A stretch of DNA of 64,000 bases from an uncultured Cryptobacterium sp. (GCA_958410215.1 CATYOF010000005.1:1-64000), one strand, 5' to 3'; counted from the stretch's first letter, positions 14,510-23,837 are shown. Numbers and translations: made by a program. Notes: generated by a model not told the origin, from the sequence alone.

Positions 14510-15034
14510 TTATACGAACTTAGGCGCATTTATGCCCAAAATGATAAGCGAAATGCCGCGCAGAAGCGCAAAGAGTCCTACCAGGATGGCGAACATTTCA
14601 GGCACCAGGAAAAATCCGATGCCCATAAGAAGCGTCAAAATGCCTGAGACCAGCAACCATCCCCACAAAGGAAAGCCTGCTTTTCGGGAAATAAAAGAGC
14701 CCATTATTTCGTACAGTGCAAAAACAAGGGTAAACATACCTGCCACCCAAGGGATTACTACCGCAAACACCATGGGGTGAACCACGAACATTAACCCGAT
14801 TAAAACGTCTATGATGCCGTAAGCCAAAACAAGCCCCGACAAATCAAGCCACTTTTTATCGCGTATATAGCTTGCAATATGCACTGCACCCGACAAAACA
14901 AATGCAGCACCAATCATAAAAGCGATAGAGCCAAGGGTAAGGCCCGGAAAGAACAGGCAAATTGCCGCAAACAGAACAAACAAAATACCCGCCACAATAA
15001 GCTGCCAGTTTTTTCCACTATACGGAGACATCAT
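14510..15034 (-). CDS. HdeD-family (DUF308) membrane protein
   Basis: 174 residues with six predicted membrane helices arranged as three hairpins, each starting from a short polar turn (SGKNWQLIVAGILFVLFA; PGLTLGSIAFMIGAAFVLSGA; LVHPMVFAVVIPWVAG). This is the DUF308/HdeD repeat. E. coli HdeD helps acid resistance at high cell density; the role here is unknown. AAGGACC lies before two adjacent ATGs. The small gap to nhaC (141 bp) shows no gene. Confidence 0.82.
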   Translation of the reverse strand: MMSPYSGKNWQLIVAGILFVLFAAICLFFPGLTLGSIAFMIGAAFVLSGAVHIASYIRDKKWLDLSGLVLAYGIIDVLIGLMFVVHPMVFAVVIPWVAGMFTLVFALYEIMGSFISRKAGFPLWGWLLVSGILTLLMGIGFFLVPEMFAILVGLFALLRGISLIILGINAPKFV

Positions 15035-15375
15035 TTGGTCCTTCTTTCTTAATCTGGTGCTTTTATTATACGAAGCGCATTAGCTTCTCAGGTATCAATT
15101 GGGCAACAAACAGGCATGTTAAAGGACAAAAGAGAATCAAAAGCGAACTTGAAAGTAAGCATTTGAACAGCCTAGAAACCTAGGGCTAATTTGCTATGAT
15201 GAACGTTACGTGAACGTTGTGTGCGTGCTGTCTGGGCGTTGCAAACTTTTGATAGTTGTTTGCTGATGGCAAGATACCTATCAAACTTCCAGCGCCAATG
15301 ACCTACCAGGTTATTCGCGCAGGCAACCTACGCACGTTCGCCACAAAAAAGCATCGCACAAAGGGAGGACGCATT
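15035..15375. other. Intergenic region before proC
   Basis: Divergent spacer of about 340 bp. It contains promoter-like AT-rich stretches (for example 15180-15215) and an open extension of the proC frame up to 15256 that lacks a ribosome binding site. No other feature seen. Confidence 0.4.
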
Positions 15376-16170
15376 ATGAAATTGGGGTTCATCGGATGCG
15401 GCAATATGGCAAAAGCAATCATTAAAGGTATTGTTTCAAGCGAGTTAGTGCCCACTTCGGATATTTGTGGATCGAATGCCTCGGAAGCCCACGCAAAAGC
15501 GTCCGCTGAGGAGCTTGGTATTACCACTTCTACTAACAACTTGTCGGTGGTAGAAAACAGCGACATTATTTTCTTAAGCGTAAAGCCTTATCAGTATGCC
15601 GATGTTATTGCGGAAATCAAAGATGCCGTACGTGAAGAGCAGATCATCGTAACCATTGCTCCGGGCAAAACTATTGCTTGGCTTACCGAACAATTTGGCA
15701 AGCCCACCAAAATCATCCGCACGGCACCTAACACTCCCGCTTTAGTGGGCGAAGGACTAACCGCGTACCATGCAAACGAGCTGGTTTCCGAAGAAGAAGT
15801 AGCCTATGTGGTACGCCTGCTGGAAAGCTTCGGTAGCGCACTTGAACTTAAGGAATCGCTTCTGGACGTATCGGCAACCGTAGGCGGTTCTTCCCCTGCC
15901 TATGTATATATGTTTATCGAAGCCATGGCGGATTCCGGCGTAGCAGAAGGACTACCCCGCGCACAGGCATACGAAATTTCCGCGCAAGCTGTTTTGGGTG
16001 CCGCAAAGATGGTCCTGGAAAGCGGCAAACATCCTGGCGAATTGAAAGATCAGGTTACTTCTCCTTCGGGATCCACCATTGAAGGCGTTCAGGTTCTTGA
16101 TGAACGAGGCTTCCGCGGTACCGTTATTGCTGCACTGCGCACGGCTGTTGCGAAAGCGCGTTCTTTGTAA
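15376..16170 (+). CDS. proC: Pyrroline-5-carboxylate reductase
   Basis: 264 residues from ATG 15376 (AAGGGAGG upstream). It reduces 1-pyrroline-5-carboxylate to proline with NAD(P)H. Rossmann motif GFIGCGNMAKAI at 4-15, SVKPYQYADVI, RTAPNTPALVGEG, and the C-terminal helical domain with GGSSPAYVYMFIEAMADSGV and GSTIEGVQVLDERGFRGTV. Standard length and complete. Confidence 0.96.
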   Translation: MKLGFIGCGNMAKAIIKGIVSSELVPTSDICGSNASEAHAKASAEELGITTSTNNLSVVENSDIIFLSVKPYQYADVIAEIKDAVREEQIIVTIAPGKTIAWLTEQFGKPTKIIRTAPNTPALVGEGLTAYHANELVSEEEVAYVVRLLESFGSALELKESLLDVSATVGGSSPAYVYMFIEAMADSGVAEGLPRAQAYEISAQAVLGAAKMVLESGKHPGELKDQVTSPSGSTIEGVQVLDERGFRGTVIAALRTAVAKARSL

Positions 16171-16315
16171 ACGGTAATAAGCGACAAAGCACAAGCATAT
16201 ATTCTCAGTAAGAATCGGCAGCCACCAATAGGGCTTGTTTGTTTCGCCTTTCTTGCAATGAAGCCCGTTCTTTGTAGTTGCCATGAATCCCTCATGGAAG
16301 GCAGCTGCAAACGCC

Positions 16316-16343
16316 TTGACAAGCATTAAAGGGATACTACAAT
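16316..16343 (+). promoter_or_regulatory. Sigma-A-type promoter of htpG
   Basis: TTGACA at 16316-16321 and TACAAT at 16338-16343, spaced by 16 bp. The CIRCE element begins six bases downstream, at the start-site region. Confidence 0.8.
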
Positions 16344-16348
16344 CTGTG

Positions 16349-16375
16349 TTAGCACTCTCATATCGAGAGTGCTAA
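16349..16375. promoter_or_regulatory. CIRCE operator (HrcA binding site)
   Basis: Perfect consensus TTAGCACTC-N9-GAGTGCTAA. HrcA bound here would block the promoter just upstream; heat releases it. The controlled gene is htpG, after a leader of about 165 nt (16376-16540) with no other gene. No hrcA gene is in the window. Confidence 0.95.
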
Positions 16376-16540
16376 TTTTGTAACGGCAACACAGACCAAC
16401 GTGCAACAAGATGTGGCCATATTTGAGTATTCAGCATTTAAGTATCTTGCGCCTGCTTGGGCCTGCAAGTCATTAGTCATGCCACTGCTTTTGCACGACG
16501 GTTTTGTACAGGAGAGTATTCGGAAAGAAGGAATTGCTTC

Positions 16541-18466
16541 ATGCGTAAATTTAAAACCGAGAGCAAAAAGCTTCTCGACTTAATGATCAACTCCATCTAT
16601 ACCAACAAGGAAATTTTTCTTCGTGAACTTATTTCTAACGCATCCGATGCGGTCGACAAGTTGTATTTCAAAAGCTTGACCGACCAATCCATTGGCATAA
16701 GCAAAGACGACCTTGAAATTGACGTTGATTTTGACAAAGAATCGCGTACTATCACCATTTCCGATACGGGCATTGGCATGACCAAGGATGAACTTGAAAC
16801 CAACTTGGGCACCATCGCTCATTCCGGAAGCCTGGAATTCAAGACCGACAACGCCGAAGCCCAGGGTGAAGACCTTGATATTATCGGTCAGTTCGGCGTT
16901 GGTTTTTATTCCTCTTTCATGGTATCCAAACGCGTTATGGTTATTTCTCGCGCATACAACAGCGACGAAACCTGGGTTTGGGAAAGCGACGGCATTGAGG
17001 GCTACACCATCGAAGCCGCAACCGATGAACAGGCAGCCGGCCTTCACGGAACGCATGGCACCACTATCGTTTTGTTCTTGAAGGACAACACCGAAGAAGA
17101 AGATTACGACACCTTCCTTGACCAGTACGAACTGCAAGCGCTTATCAAGCAATACAGCAACTATGTTCGCTACCCCATTCGCATGGAAATAGAGACACGC
17201 AAGCCTCTGCCAAAGCCTGAGGATGCCGGTGATGATTACCAGCCAGAATACGAAACGGTTCGCGAAATTCAGACTATCAATTCGATGATTCCAATCTGGA
17301 AGCGTCGCAAGTCTGAAGTAACCGAAGAAGAATACAACAACTTCTACAAGTCTGACTTCCATGATTTCTTCGATCCTATTACATCAATTTCGGTTCACGC
17401 TGAAGGTGCGCTGACGTACGATGCGCTGCTCTTTATCCCAAGCCGCACGCCCTATGATTTCTACAGTAAGGATTACGAAAAGGGCTTGGCGCTATACAGC
17501 TCCAACGTTCTTATTCAGGAAAAGTGCGCCGAGCTGTTGCCGGATTACTACAGCTTTGTTCGTGGCGTGGTAGACAGCCAAGATTTAACGCTTAATATTT
17601 CGCGCGAAACCTTGCAGCACAACAGTCAGTTGCGCGCTATCGCCAACAAACTGGAAAAGAAAATAACCAGCGAACTGGGCAAGATGCGCGACAACGATCG
17701 AGAAACGTACGAAAAGTTCTTTGAAAACTTTGGTCGCAATATTAGCTATGGTATCTATTCAAGCTATGGCATGAAGAAAGACACACTGGCCGATTTGCTT
17801 CTGTATTATTCCGCAAAGCAGAAGAAGATGATCACCCTCAAAGAATATGTTGAGGCCATGCCTGAAGACCAGAAGTCCATCTTCTACGCTGCAGGCGAAT
17901 CGGTTGATCGTTTGGCTCATCGTCCTATTGTCAATACGGTACTGGGCAAGGGCTTTGATGTTTTGTTATGTCCTCAGGACGTGGACGAATTCTGCCTCAT
18001 GTCCATGAACGAATACGAAGAAAAGCAGTTCAAGAATGTTGCGGGCGGCGATTTAGGCCTGGAGACCGAAGACGAAAAGAGCGCCGCTGAAGCAATTACG
18101 AAGGAAAACGAAGAACTGTTCAACGCTATGAAGGACGCTTTGGATGGCAAGGTTAAGCGCGTAGCAGTTTCTTCACGTCTGTCTGACACCCCTTCCTGCG
18201 TTACAGCTGAAGGTCCTATTACGCTTGAAATGGAAAAGATTTTGGCAGCTGGCCCTGAAGGCGACCAGGTAAAGAGCGACCGTGTTCTTGAACTGAATGC
18301 TCAGCATCCCGTGTTTAAGGCCCTGCAGAAAGCCTTCGAAGAAAAAGACGACGATAAGGTGAAATCCTATGCACGCGTTCTTTATGATCAGGCTTTGATT
18401 ACCGAAGGTTTGCCTATTGACGACCCCGTGGCATACACCCAAGCGGTATACAAGTTCATGGTATAA
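16541..18466 (+). CDS. htpG: Hsp90 chaperone HtpG
   Basis: 641 residues, starting at ATG 16541 (MRKFKTESKKLLDLM) with AAGGA upstream; the open frame to 16457 is leader. It is the bacterial Hsp90: GHKL ATPase motifs ELISNASDAVDKLYF, DTGIGMTKDELE, IGQFGVGFYSSF; middle domain with DSQDLTLNISRETLQHN; C-terminal dimerisation domain. Complete. The stop codon is followed after two bases by a REP-like palindrome and then by a terminator. Regulation by HrcA/CIRCE contrasts with the HspR-type dnaK operon at 38.5-45.8 kb. Confidence 0.97.
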   Translation: MRKFKTESKKLLDLMINSIYTNKEIFLRELISNASDAVDKLYFKSLTDQSIGISKDDLEIDVDFDKESRTITISDTGIGMTKDELETNLGTIAHSGSLEFKTDNAEAQGEDLDIIGQFGVGFYSSFMVSKRVMVISRAYNSDETWVWESDGIEGYTIEAATDEQAAGLHGTHGTTIVLFLKDNTEEEDYDTFLDQYELQALIKQYSNYVRYPIRMEIETRKPLPKPEDAGDDYQPEYETVREIQTINSMIPIWKRRKSEVTEEEYNNFYKSDFHDFFDPITSISVHAEGALTYDALLFIPSRTPYDFYSKDYEKGLALYSSNVLIQEKCAELLPDYYSFVRGVVDSQDLTLNISRETLQHNSQLRAIANKLEKKITSELGKMRDNDRETYEKFFENFGRNISYGIYSSYGMKKDTLADLLLYYSAKQKKMITLKEYVEAMPEDQKSIFYAAGESVDRLAHRPIVNTVLGKGFDVLLCPQDVDEFCLMSMNEYEEKQFKNVAGGDLGLETEDEKSAAEAITKENEELFNAMKDALDGKVKRVAVSSRLSDTPSCVTAEGPITLEMEKILAAGPEGDQVKSDRVLELNAQHPVFKALQKAFEEKDDDKVKSYARVLYDQALITEGLPIDDPVAYTQAVYKFMV

Positions 18467-18468
18467 CC

Positions 18469-18495
18469 GTGACAAGTGGACAGGGCACTTGTCAC
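18469..18495. repeat. REP-like palindrome, copy 1
   Basis: GTGACAAG (18469-18476), 11-nt asymmetric centre, CTTGTCAC (18488-18495). It lies two bases after the htpG stop. Confidence 0.85.
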
Positions 18496-18518
18496 ACTTC
18501 CTGATTCGTTGCTATCCC

Positions 18519-18548
18519 AAAAGGCTTCGCCTCGCGCGAAGCCTTTTT
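18519..18548 (+). terminator. Terminator of htpG
   Basis: AAAAGGCTTCGC and GCGAAGCCTTTTT around a 5-nt loop. Confidence 0.9.
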
Positions 18549-18634
18549 CATGTGTTCTGTAGCAAGTGGATCGTCCCGTTATAAATGACGTTATAAATTG
18601 GCAGGTATTTTCCCGTATAAAGAAAAGCTCTACC

Positions 18635-18668
18635 AGTTCACTCAGTTCACACGCTTTCGCTATTCAAA
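18635..18668. repeat. Dispersed short repeat
   Basis: About 34 bp around TTCACTCAGTTCACACG and CTTTCGCTATTCAAAA. It recurs inverted at 38443-38477 and its first half at 20286-20320. Always in intergenic DNA near terminators. Confidence 0.65.
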
Positions 18669-18701
18669 ATGTGTTGCTAATTTAGTTATATAAGTCCAGT
18701 C

Positions 18702-19069
18702 TTTATCCAGCTAGGAATTGTACGTTTACGTACCCCGTTTTGGCAAAAACTTGCCTTATCGGGTTGAAAACCAACATTGTTTTATCCATTTCATAAATAT
18801 AAAGGTACTACCTATTTGGTATCCAACTTCGTAGCGTCAATTTATTGGCTTATCGGGCTAAATATCGAGTCCACCCCTTCAAAAAGAGCAGCCAGCCTAA
18901 CCCGATAAGCAACCTTTTTGCCAAAAACGACTCCAAAAACGTACTTTTTCGTTTCCGAAGAATTATTCAGTACTCGTGATGACACAATATGACGCAATAA
19001 CACAGCAAGAGCCCAGGGCATTTGTTGCGGTATATGCCTAGCGGTGCAATGACTGCCTGATGCCACCCT
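18702..19069 (-). repeat. 370-bp dispersed noncoding repeat, copy 1
   Basis: The reverse complement aligns along its whole length with 54162-54537, with scattered substitutions and small indels. Inside, two arms of about 30 bp around TTTTGGCAAAAA and TTATCGGGTTG form an inverted repeat, as in a MITE. A short frame (end ...VFGKKVAYRV...FSPISQ) is conserved between both copies, but its 5' part is not, so coding status is doubtful. It lies in the htpG-glycosyltransferase gap. Confidence 0.85.
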
Positions 19070-19143
19070 GTTCATTTGTCGCCGTCGAACGGTTTGCCGA
19101 ACGATTCCTTCGCGGTGCACATGTTAAGTGGACAAGTTGCTTG

Positions 19144-20082
19144 CTACTTGTTGTAGAAGCTACCGTTCGCTTTATATACATCCAACTCCCATTGACGGCG
19201 ATTTGCATTGGCTACCGTATCCAGAATTAACCCCGTTGCAAATGACAGTGCTGCGCATCCTGCAAGCGCGATGGATGCCAACATAGTAGGAATACGGGGA
19301 ACCAAGCCTGTTTGTGCATATTCCATAAGAACTGGTACGGCCGCAATTGCTGCCAAGATAATAAGCAACAAAGCAAGCCATCCGAAAAATGCCAAGGGGC
19401 GATAATCCTTAAACAGGGCCGTAATAGCTTTCAATACCTTAGCGCCATCACCAAAGGTAGAAAGCTTTGAATAGCTTCCTTCAGGGCGATCACGATATTC
19501 AATAGGCACATCCACAATACGCCAGCGTTTATCAACCGCGTGGATAGAAATTTCGGTTTCAATCTGAAAACCTTCCGATAATACGGGCATGGTTTTCACA
19601 AATACCCTATTAAAGGCACGGTATCCCGTCATTACATCTTCAAAGGCATAGCCGTAAATGGTCTTGATAAGCCAGCGTACTAAGTTATTACCAAACCCAT
19701 GAAAAGCACGATCGTTTTCTTCTCCATAAGAACCATTTGACAGGCGATCGCCTACGGTCATGTCTGCTTCATCATTCATTAAAGGCTTTAGCAATTCAGG
19801 TGCTGCTTCTGCAGGATAGGTGTCATCGCCATCCACCATGATGTAGTAATCCGCTTCGATATCGCGAAACATACTGCGTACTACATTGCCTTTGCCCTGG
19901 CGTCCCTCAAAGCGAACAATAGCACCATGTTCACGGGCAATTTTTGACGTATCATCCTTGGAGTTGTTGTCATACACGTAAATATCCGCCTCGGGCAGCA
20001 CGCGCTTAAAATCGTCGATTACCTTTCCGATAGTAATTGCTTCGTTATAGCAAGGTATCAGAACTGCAACTTTGTCTGCCAT
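19144..20082 (-). CDS. Family 2 glycosyltransferase, dolichyl-phosphate-mannose-synthase-like
   Basis: 312 residues. GT-A nucleotide-sugar domain at 1-220: VLIPCYNEAITIGKVI, YDNNSKDDT, and the metal-binding DGDDTYP; the acceptor region DVMTGYRAFNR and EIEISIHA-type segment match DPM1/DesI-like polyprenyl-phosphate glycosyltransferases. Two C-terminal membrane helices (about 232-255 and 262-285) anchor it. It probably charges a lipid carrier with a sugar for cell-wall glycan. It is monocistronic in appearance, with a weak GGAGGG upstream of the ATG. Confidence 0.88.
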   Translation of the reverse strand: MADKVAVLIPCYNEAITIGKVIDDFKRVLPEADIYVYDNNSKDDTSKIAREHGAIVRFEGRQGKGNVVRSMFRDIEADYYIMVDGDDTYPAEAAPELLKPLMNDEADMTVGDRLSNGSYGEENDRAFHGFGNNLVRWLIKTIYGYAFEDVMTGYRAFNRVFVKTMPVLSEGFQIETEISIHAVDKRWRIVDVPIEYRDRPEGSYSKLSTFGDGAKVLKAITALFKDYRPLAFFGWLALLLIILAAIAAVPVLMEYAQTGLVPRIPTMLASIALAGCAALSFATGLILDTVANANRRQWELDVYKANGSFYNK

Positions 20083-20462
20083 AAATGGGCTCCCTCCAAG
20101 GTACCTACTAATGCAGTTTTCTTTACAATCTTGTTTAGTGTAACGTCTTTTAACAATTCATCCAACCTAATTTAAATACGTAGTTTTCTTAGAGCGGATA
20201 GTTCACCAAAGCTTTCTTGTCTAGTGACCGCACGAAGCTTTTGCGTAAAAGATGCCTGTCCGCTGACACGCACTTCATTGGCACACGTAAGAAAAGCCCT
20301 ACCGATTCACTCAGTTCACACGAACAAATACTAAACAGTAGCGCTACTTTATTCCCCTGATGAATGAAACGATGCTAGAATAAAGACAGCTAATAAACAG
20401 GGCAGTTGGGAGCCTTGAAAACGTACTTCCTGAATGCATCAGGAGAAAGAGGGGCGATTATC
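20083..20462. other. Intergenic region before the UspA gene
   Basis: About 380 bp. It carries a partial copy of the dispersed short repeat (20286-20320) and an open extension of the usp frame without a ribosome site. Nothing else supported. Confidence 0.4.
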
Positions 20463-20903
20463 ATGAAGCAATACAAACGAGTATTTGCCGCACTTGATGG
20501 AGGCAGCACTCAAGAAGAAGTTGCACAGCGCGCTATTCAAATCGCTGCACTCAATCATGCAGAATTGATGCTAGGCCATGTTATCGATTCCGTGCCCGAT
20601 TCTTTAACCGGAACCGATTACCAAGAGCTTGCCCAGACTATCCAAAATCGCTTGGAAGATTCTTTGGGCGACATCTTGAAGGATGCTCGCAACAACCCCG
20701 ACATTCCTTCCATCGAAGTGGTAGTTAAGGTTGGTCGCATTCAGGAAACTATTCACAACCTTATGATTAAGCCTTTTAATCCTGACATTGTTGTTTGCGG
20801 CGAACGCGGCCTTTCCAATATCACCTATGTATTTGTTGGCAGCGTTTCTACGTATTTGATCCGCAACCTGCGTTGCGATGTTTTGGTAGTAAAACAAGAC
20901 TAA
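20463..20903 (+). CDS. Universal stress protein, UspA family
   Basis: 146 residues from ATG 20463 (AGAGGGG upstream). Usp fold: KRVFAALDGGSTQEEV at the N-terminus, and the ATP-binding-type signature GERGLSNITYVFVGSVSTYLI near the C-terminus, with G-x2-G-x9-G(S/T) spacing partly kept, followed by RCDVLVVK. Monocistronic with its own terminator. Confidence 0.9.
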   Translation: MKQYKRVFAALDGGSTQEEVAQRAIQIAALNHAELMLGHVIDSVPDSLTGTDYQELAQTIQNRLEDSLGDILKDARNNPDIPSIEVVVKVGRIQETIHNLMIKPFNPDIVVCGERGLSNITYVFVGSVSTYLIRNLRCDVLVVKQD

Positions 20904-20941
20904 TTCAAAACCACAGCTTCACGCGCATCCTAGTAATTCAC

Positions 20942-20971
20942 GAGCGAGGTTACAAGCCTCGCTCTTTTTTT
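20942..20971 (+). terminator. Terminator of the UspA gene
   Basis: GAGCGAGG/CCTCGCTC stem with a 7-nt loop and a T7 run. Confidence 0.93.
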
Positions 20972-21161
20972 CTTCTATAATACCGTTGTGCTTAAAACGA
21001 ACGCATAACTTAAACAGACCGTCTAATTAGTTGGCAATTAAAACAGAGCAAGGTCAAGTGAGCGAGAAATCTTTTCTCGGTAAAACTTTTTCTTGCTTAG
21101 CTGCCAGCAAGAACTGACGCGATGCTTTCTATCAACTACTTGAGCACAGAAAGGTACAAGC

Positions 21162-22340
21162 ATGCAGCAAGATCATTACGATTATTTAATCGTTGGCGCA
21201 GGTATTACTGCAGCCGTATTCGCCCATGAGGCAACGCATCGAGGCAAAAGTTGTCTTATTATCGACCGACGCAATCACATTGCCGGCAACATCTACACCT
21301 CATGCGAACATGACATCAATGTTCATAAATATGGTGCGCATATTTTCCATACCTCTATTAAGCCGGTGTGGGACTATGTGAACCAGTTTGCTGAATTCAA
21401 CAATTACATCAATTCCCCTGTTGCACGCTACCATGACGAGCTGTACAACATGCCCTTCAATATGAACACCTTCTCTAAGATGTGGGGCATTTGCACTCCC
21501 GAAGAAGCCCGCGCAAAAATCGAAGAGCAAATTGCAGCAGAAGGCATTACCGAACCAAAGAACTTAGAAGAGCAAGCCCTTTCTTTGGTGGGCCGTGATA
21601 TTTTCGAAAAACTGGTTAAGGAATATACCGAAAAACAATGGGGTCGCGACTGCAAAGAGCTGCCCGCTTCCATCATTAAGCGCCTGCCTGTTCGTTTCGT
21701 TTACGACAACAACTACTTTAATGATCGTTGGCAGGGCATTCCCATTGGTGGCTATACCGCCATGGTTCATCGCATGTTCCACGGCACTGAAATTCTGTTG
21801 AACACGGAATATCGCGACTTTATTGCTGAATACAAAGACATTGCCGATCGCATTATTTATTGTGGCCCCATCGACGAATACTTCGACTTCAAGCTGGGTA
21901 ATTTGGAGTATCGTTCCCTTCGCTTTGAATCGGAACTGGTCGAATGCGAAAACTGGCAAGGCAATGCAGTCGTCAATTACACGTCCCACGAAGTACCTTG
22001 GACGCGCATTATCGAACACAAGCACTTCGAGTTTGGCAAGGATGCTTACGGTAATGACATTCCTGTTTCCATCATTACGCGTGAATACCCTGCGGATTGG
22101 AAGCCAGGCGACGAACCTTACTACCCCATCAACGATGCACGCAATACTGCTCTGTATGAAAAATATGCCGAACTAGCTAAGCAGGAAGGCAACGTGGTGT
22201 TCGCTGGTCGCTTGGGTGGCTACAAATACTACGACATGGATAAAGCCATTGAAGCAGCCTTCGATTTAGTTACCAAGGAACTTGGCTTTAATATTCGCCT
22301 TAACATGATTATTCGCGAAGATCAAAGAGGTTGCTACTAA
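21162..22340 (+). CDS. glf: UDP-galactopyranose mutase
   Basis: 392 residues. Flavoenzyme that interconverts UDP-galactopyranose and UDP-galactofuranose for cell-surface galactan. FAD motif LIVGAGITAAVFAHEA at 9-24, RRNHIAGN, the HKYGAHIFHT substrate-site motif, and the C-terminal FAGRLGGYKYYDMDKAI with the conserved flavin contact. Complete, AAAGGT upstream. It ends at a terminator. GalE at 49.7 kb could supply UDP-galactose. Confidence 0.96.
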   Translation: MQQDHYDYLIVGAGITAAVFAHEATHRGKSCLIIDRRNHIAGNIYTSCEHDINVHKYGAHIFHTSIKPVWDYVNQFAEFNNYINSPVARYHDELYNMPFNMNTFSKMWGICTPEEARAKIEEQIAAEGITEPKNLEEQALSLVGRDIFEKLVKEYTEKQWGRDCKELPASIIKRLPVRFVYDNNYFNDRWQGIPIGGYTAMVHRMFHGTEILLNTEYRDFIAEYKDIADRIIYCGPIDEYFDFKLGNLEYRSLRFESELVECENWQGNAVVNYTSHEVPWTRIIEHKHFEFGKDAYGNDIPVSIITREYPADWKPGDEPYYPINDARNTALYEKYAELAKQEGNVVFAGRLGGYKYYDMDKAIEAAFDLVTKELGFNIRLNMIIREDQRGCY

Positions 22341-22374
22341 TTTTTGCTGACGCTGTTATACCACCTGCTATTCA

Positions 22375-22407
22375 AAGGGCATGAAACTCGCTTGGTTTCA
22401 TGCCCTT
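22375..22407. terminator. Hairpin terminator after glf
   Basis: AAGGGCATGAAAC pairs with GTTTCATGCCCTT (13 bp). The T-run is weak; it may act on both strands for the convergent genes. Confidence 0.75.
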
Positions 22408-22470
22408 ACTTGTGGAGTTGATGAGATTAGTGGCTTGCCGAACTAAGGTTCTCACGATCCAAAGAATCGT

Positions 22471-23256
22471 TTAATCGTGGGTGCGGTGATCCTGATAGTT
22501 TTCTAGGTAGTCTGCAAATTCAGGTGAAGTGTCAGAATTACCTGTACGCCAGGCTTTGTGATCAATAATGGTGCTTTCAAAGCCATAGTACGCATCAATA
22601 TAGGCAATTAACCCATCAAGCGCTTCGAGCTGCGCTTTGGGGTAATCACCCGAACCACCCACATGTACCATTTCTATACCGACCGAATACGAATTCATGC
22701 CGTAGTCGGCAAAATCTGAACCAATTGACGTAGTGCCTTCTTTATCGTCACGCGATTCATCTTCTACGCCATACTTCTCGTTGTGGCCCGTGTCGCCAAA
22801 GCCGGCATGATGGGTGATGGCATCAAGGGGAACACACTGTACGATGCTGCCATCTTTGTTGATAACAAAATGCGCCGCTACGCCCGCGCCATTGTTGTCC
22901 CAATAGTCAACAACACCAGCAGCGTCGCCATCGCCTTCAGTGTCATGCAACACAATATACTTTTGGTATTCGGGGCCCTTTTCACCGTGAACAAAGCTAT
23001 CGCGATAATCTTCGGTAATGTCTAACTGCGCATACAACTCATCAGGATCAGGGACGGCGGATTCTTGCGAACCATTATTTTGGCCATCGGAATCCTGCAC
23101 TCCTTTGTCGTTCACCTCCAGCTGCTGGGTTTGCTCTTGTCCCTCAGGGGTAGCAGGAGCAGCACACCCCACTAAGCAAAACGCAACCAAACACAGAAAG
23201 AAAGAAACGGCCACACCCGCGCGTATGTTTTGAATAGTATGACTAACCTTATTCAT
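22471..23256 (-). CDS. Lipoprotein N-acetylmuramoyl-L-alanine amidase (amidase_2/PGRP-type)
   Basis: 261 residues. Signal peptide with lipobox LVGC (about 27-30), a 50-residue Gln/Ser-rich linker, then an amidase_2 domain: YIVLHDTEG (first zinc His), GAGVAAHFVINKDGSIVQCVP, ITHHAG, GIEMVHVGG, and DHKAWRTGNSDTSPEF (second zinc His and the catalytic region). It would cut the stem peptide from MurNAc at the outer face of the membrane. Probably peptidoglycan turnover. Confidence 0.88.
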   Translation of the reverse strand: MNKVSHTIQNIRAGVAVSFFLCLVAFCLVGCAAPATPEGQEQTQQLEVNDKGVQDSDGQNNGSQESAVPDPDELYAQLDITEDYRDSFVHGEKGPEYQKYIVLHDTEGDGDAAGVVDYWDNNGAGVAAHFVINKDGSIVQCVPLDAITHHAGFGDTGHNEKYGVEDESRDDKEGTTSIGSDFADYGMNSYSVGIEMVHVGGSGDYPKAQLEALDGLIAYIDAYYGFESTIIDHKAWRTGNSDTSPEFADYLENYQDHRTHD

Positions 23257-23280
23257 GTAAAGTCCTTTTTTGTGTTAGAG

Positions 23281-23598
23281 CTACTCTTCCGCAGCTAATA
23301 CTTTTACCGCTTTCTCCAAAGCTGCTTCACGCATAAATACCGACTTTTTTACTCCAGATACTTCCGCAGCACGCTCAATCATCTTCGCAGCAGATTCAGG
23401 GCATTTAAAAGACAGGTTCGCATTGGGCTCTTCTGATAGACGAGGCCTACCCGCACGCATTTCAACTAAATGACCTGACCAGTTGCCCTCTTCCCATTCT
23501 TTAGCCCGTTTTTCAATTTCTTCATCCGATAAAACATATCCATTACTAAGGGTGTATTCACTCATCTCCAGCCCTTTCATTGTTGTCTCATTTCTCAT
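23281..23598 (-). CDS. Ribbon-helix-helix antitoxin, BrnA-like
   Basis: 105 residues. C-terminal ribbon-helix-helix core: RPRLSEEPNANLSFKCPESAAKMIERAAEVSG then SVFMREAALEKAV, listed here in two pieces. It starts at ATG 23598, which overlaps the toxin stop by 4 bp (ATGA); a later ATG at 23565 is possible. Antitoxins of this kind neutralise the toxin and repress the operon. Toxin-first order is as in brnTA. Confidence 0.75.
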   Translation of the reverse strand: MRNETTMKGLEMSEYTLSNGYVLSDEEIEKRAKEWEEGNWSGHLVEMRAGRPRLSEEPNANLSFKCPESAAKMIERAAEVSGVKKSVFMREAALEKAVKVLAAEE

Positions 23599-23837
23599 TT
23601 AATCCGATTCGACACCGAGGTGTTTGCATGGTAGATTAAATACCCTGTCGTTGTTAAAACTCCCACCATTTCTATTTCCCTGCCTGAAGCATCAAAACCA
23701 ACCCATACATATTCAGGAAAATTGGGACTATCGGGACGTAGAGCCTCAAAGTACGAATGTTCCCACGCAAACCAAATATCTTCTTCACTTAAGTTAGGAT
23801 GCCGCCTAAACACCCTACCATGGATTTGAATATCCAT
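23595..23837 (-). CDS. BrnT/RelE-like toxin
   Basis: 80 residues. N-terminus with FRRHPNLSEEDIWFAWEHS, then PEYVWVGFDASGREIEMVGV, the beta-strand core of BrnT-like ribonuclease toxins (RelE fold). The family's catalytic basic residues are only partly recognisable (Arg at about 11, His at 13). Ribosome site AAGGAAGAT. It forms an operon with the ribbon-helix-helix gene. The 250 bp upstream (23838-24110) is AT-rich with no gene. Confidence 0.68.
   Translation of the reverse strand: MDIQIHGRVFRRHPNLSEEDIWFAWEHSYFEALRPDSPNFPEYVWVGFDASGREIEMVGVLTTTGYLIYHANTSVSNRIK

Noticed and set aside
18842..19120. 92-residue protein in the 370-bp repeat
   Set aside because: Only its C-terminal part is conserved with the other copy and there is no good ribosome site; kept as part of the repeat.
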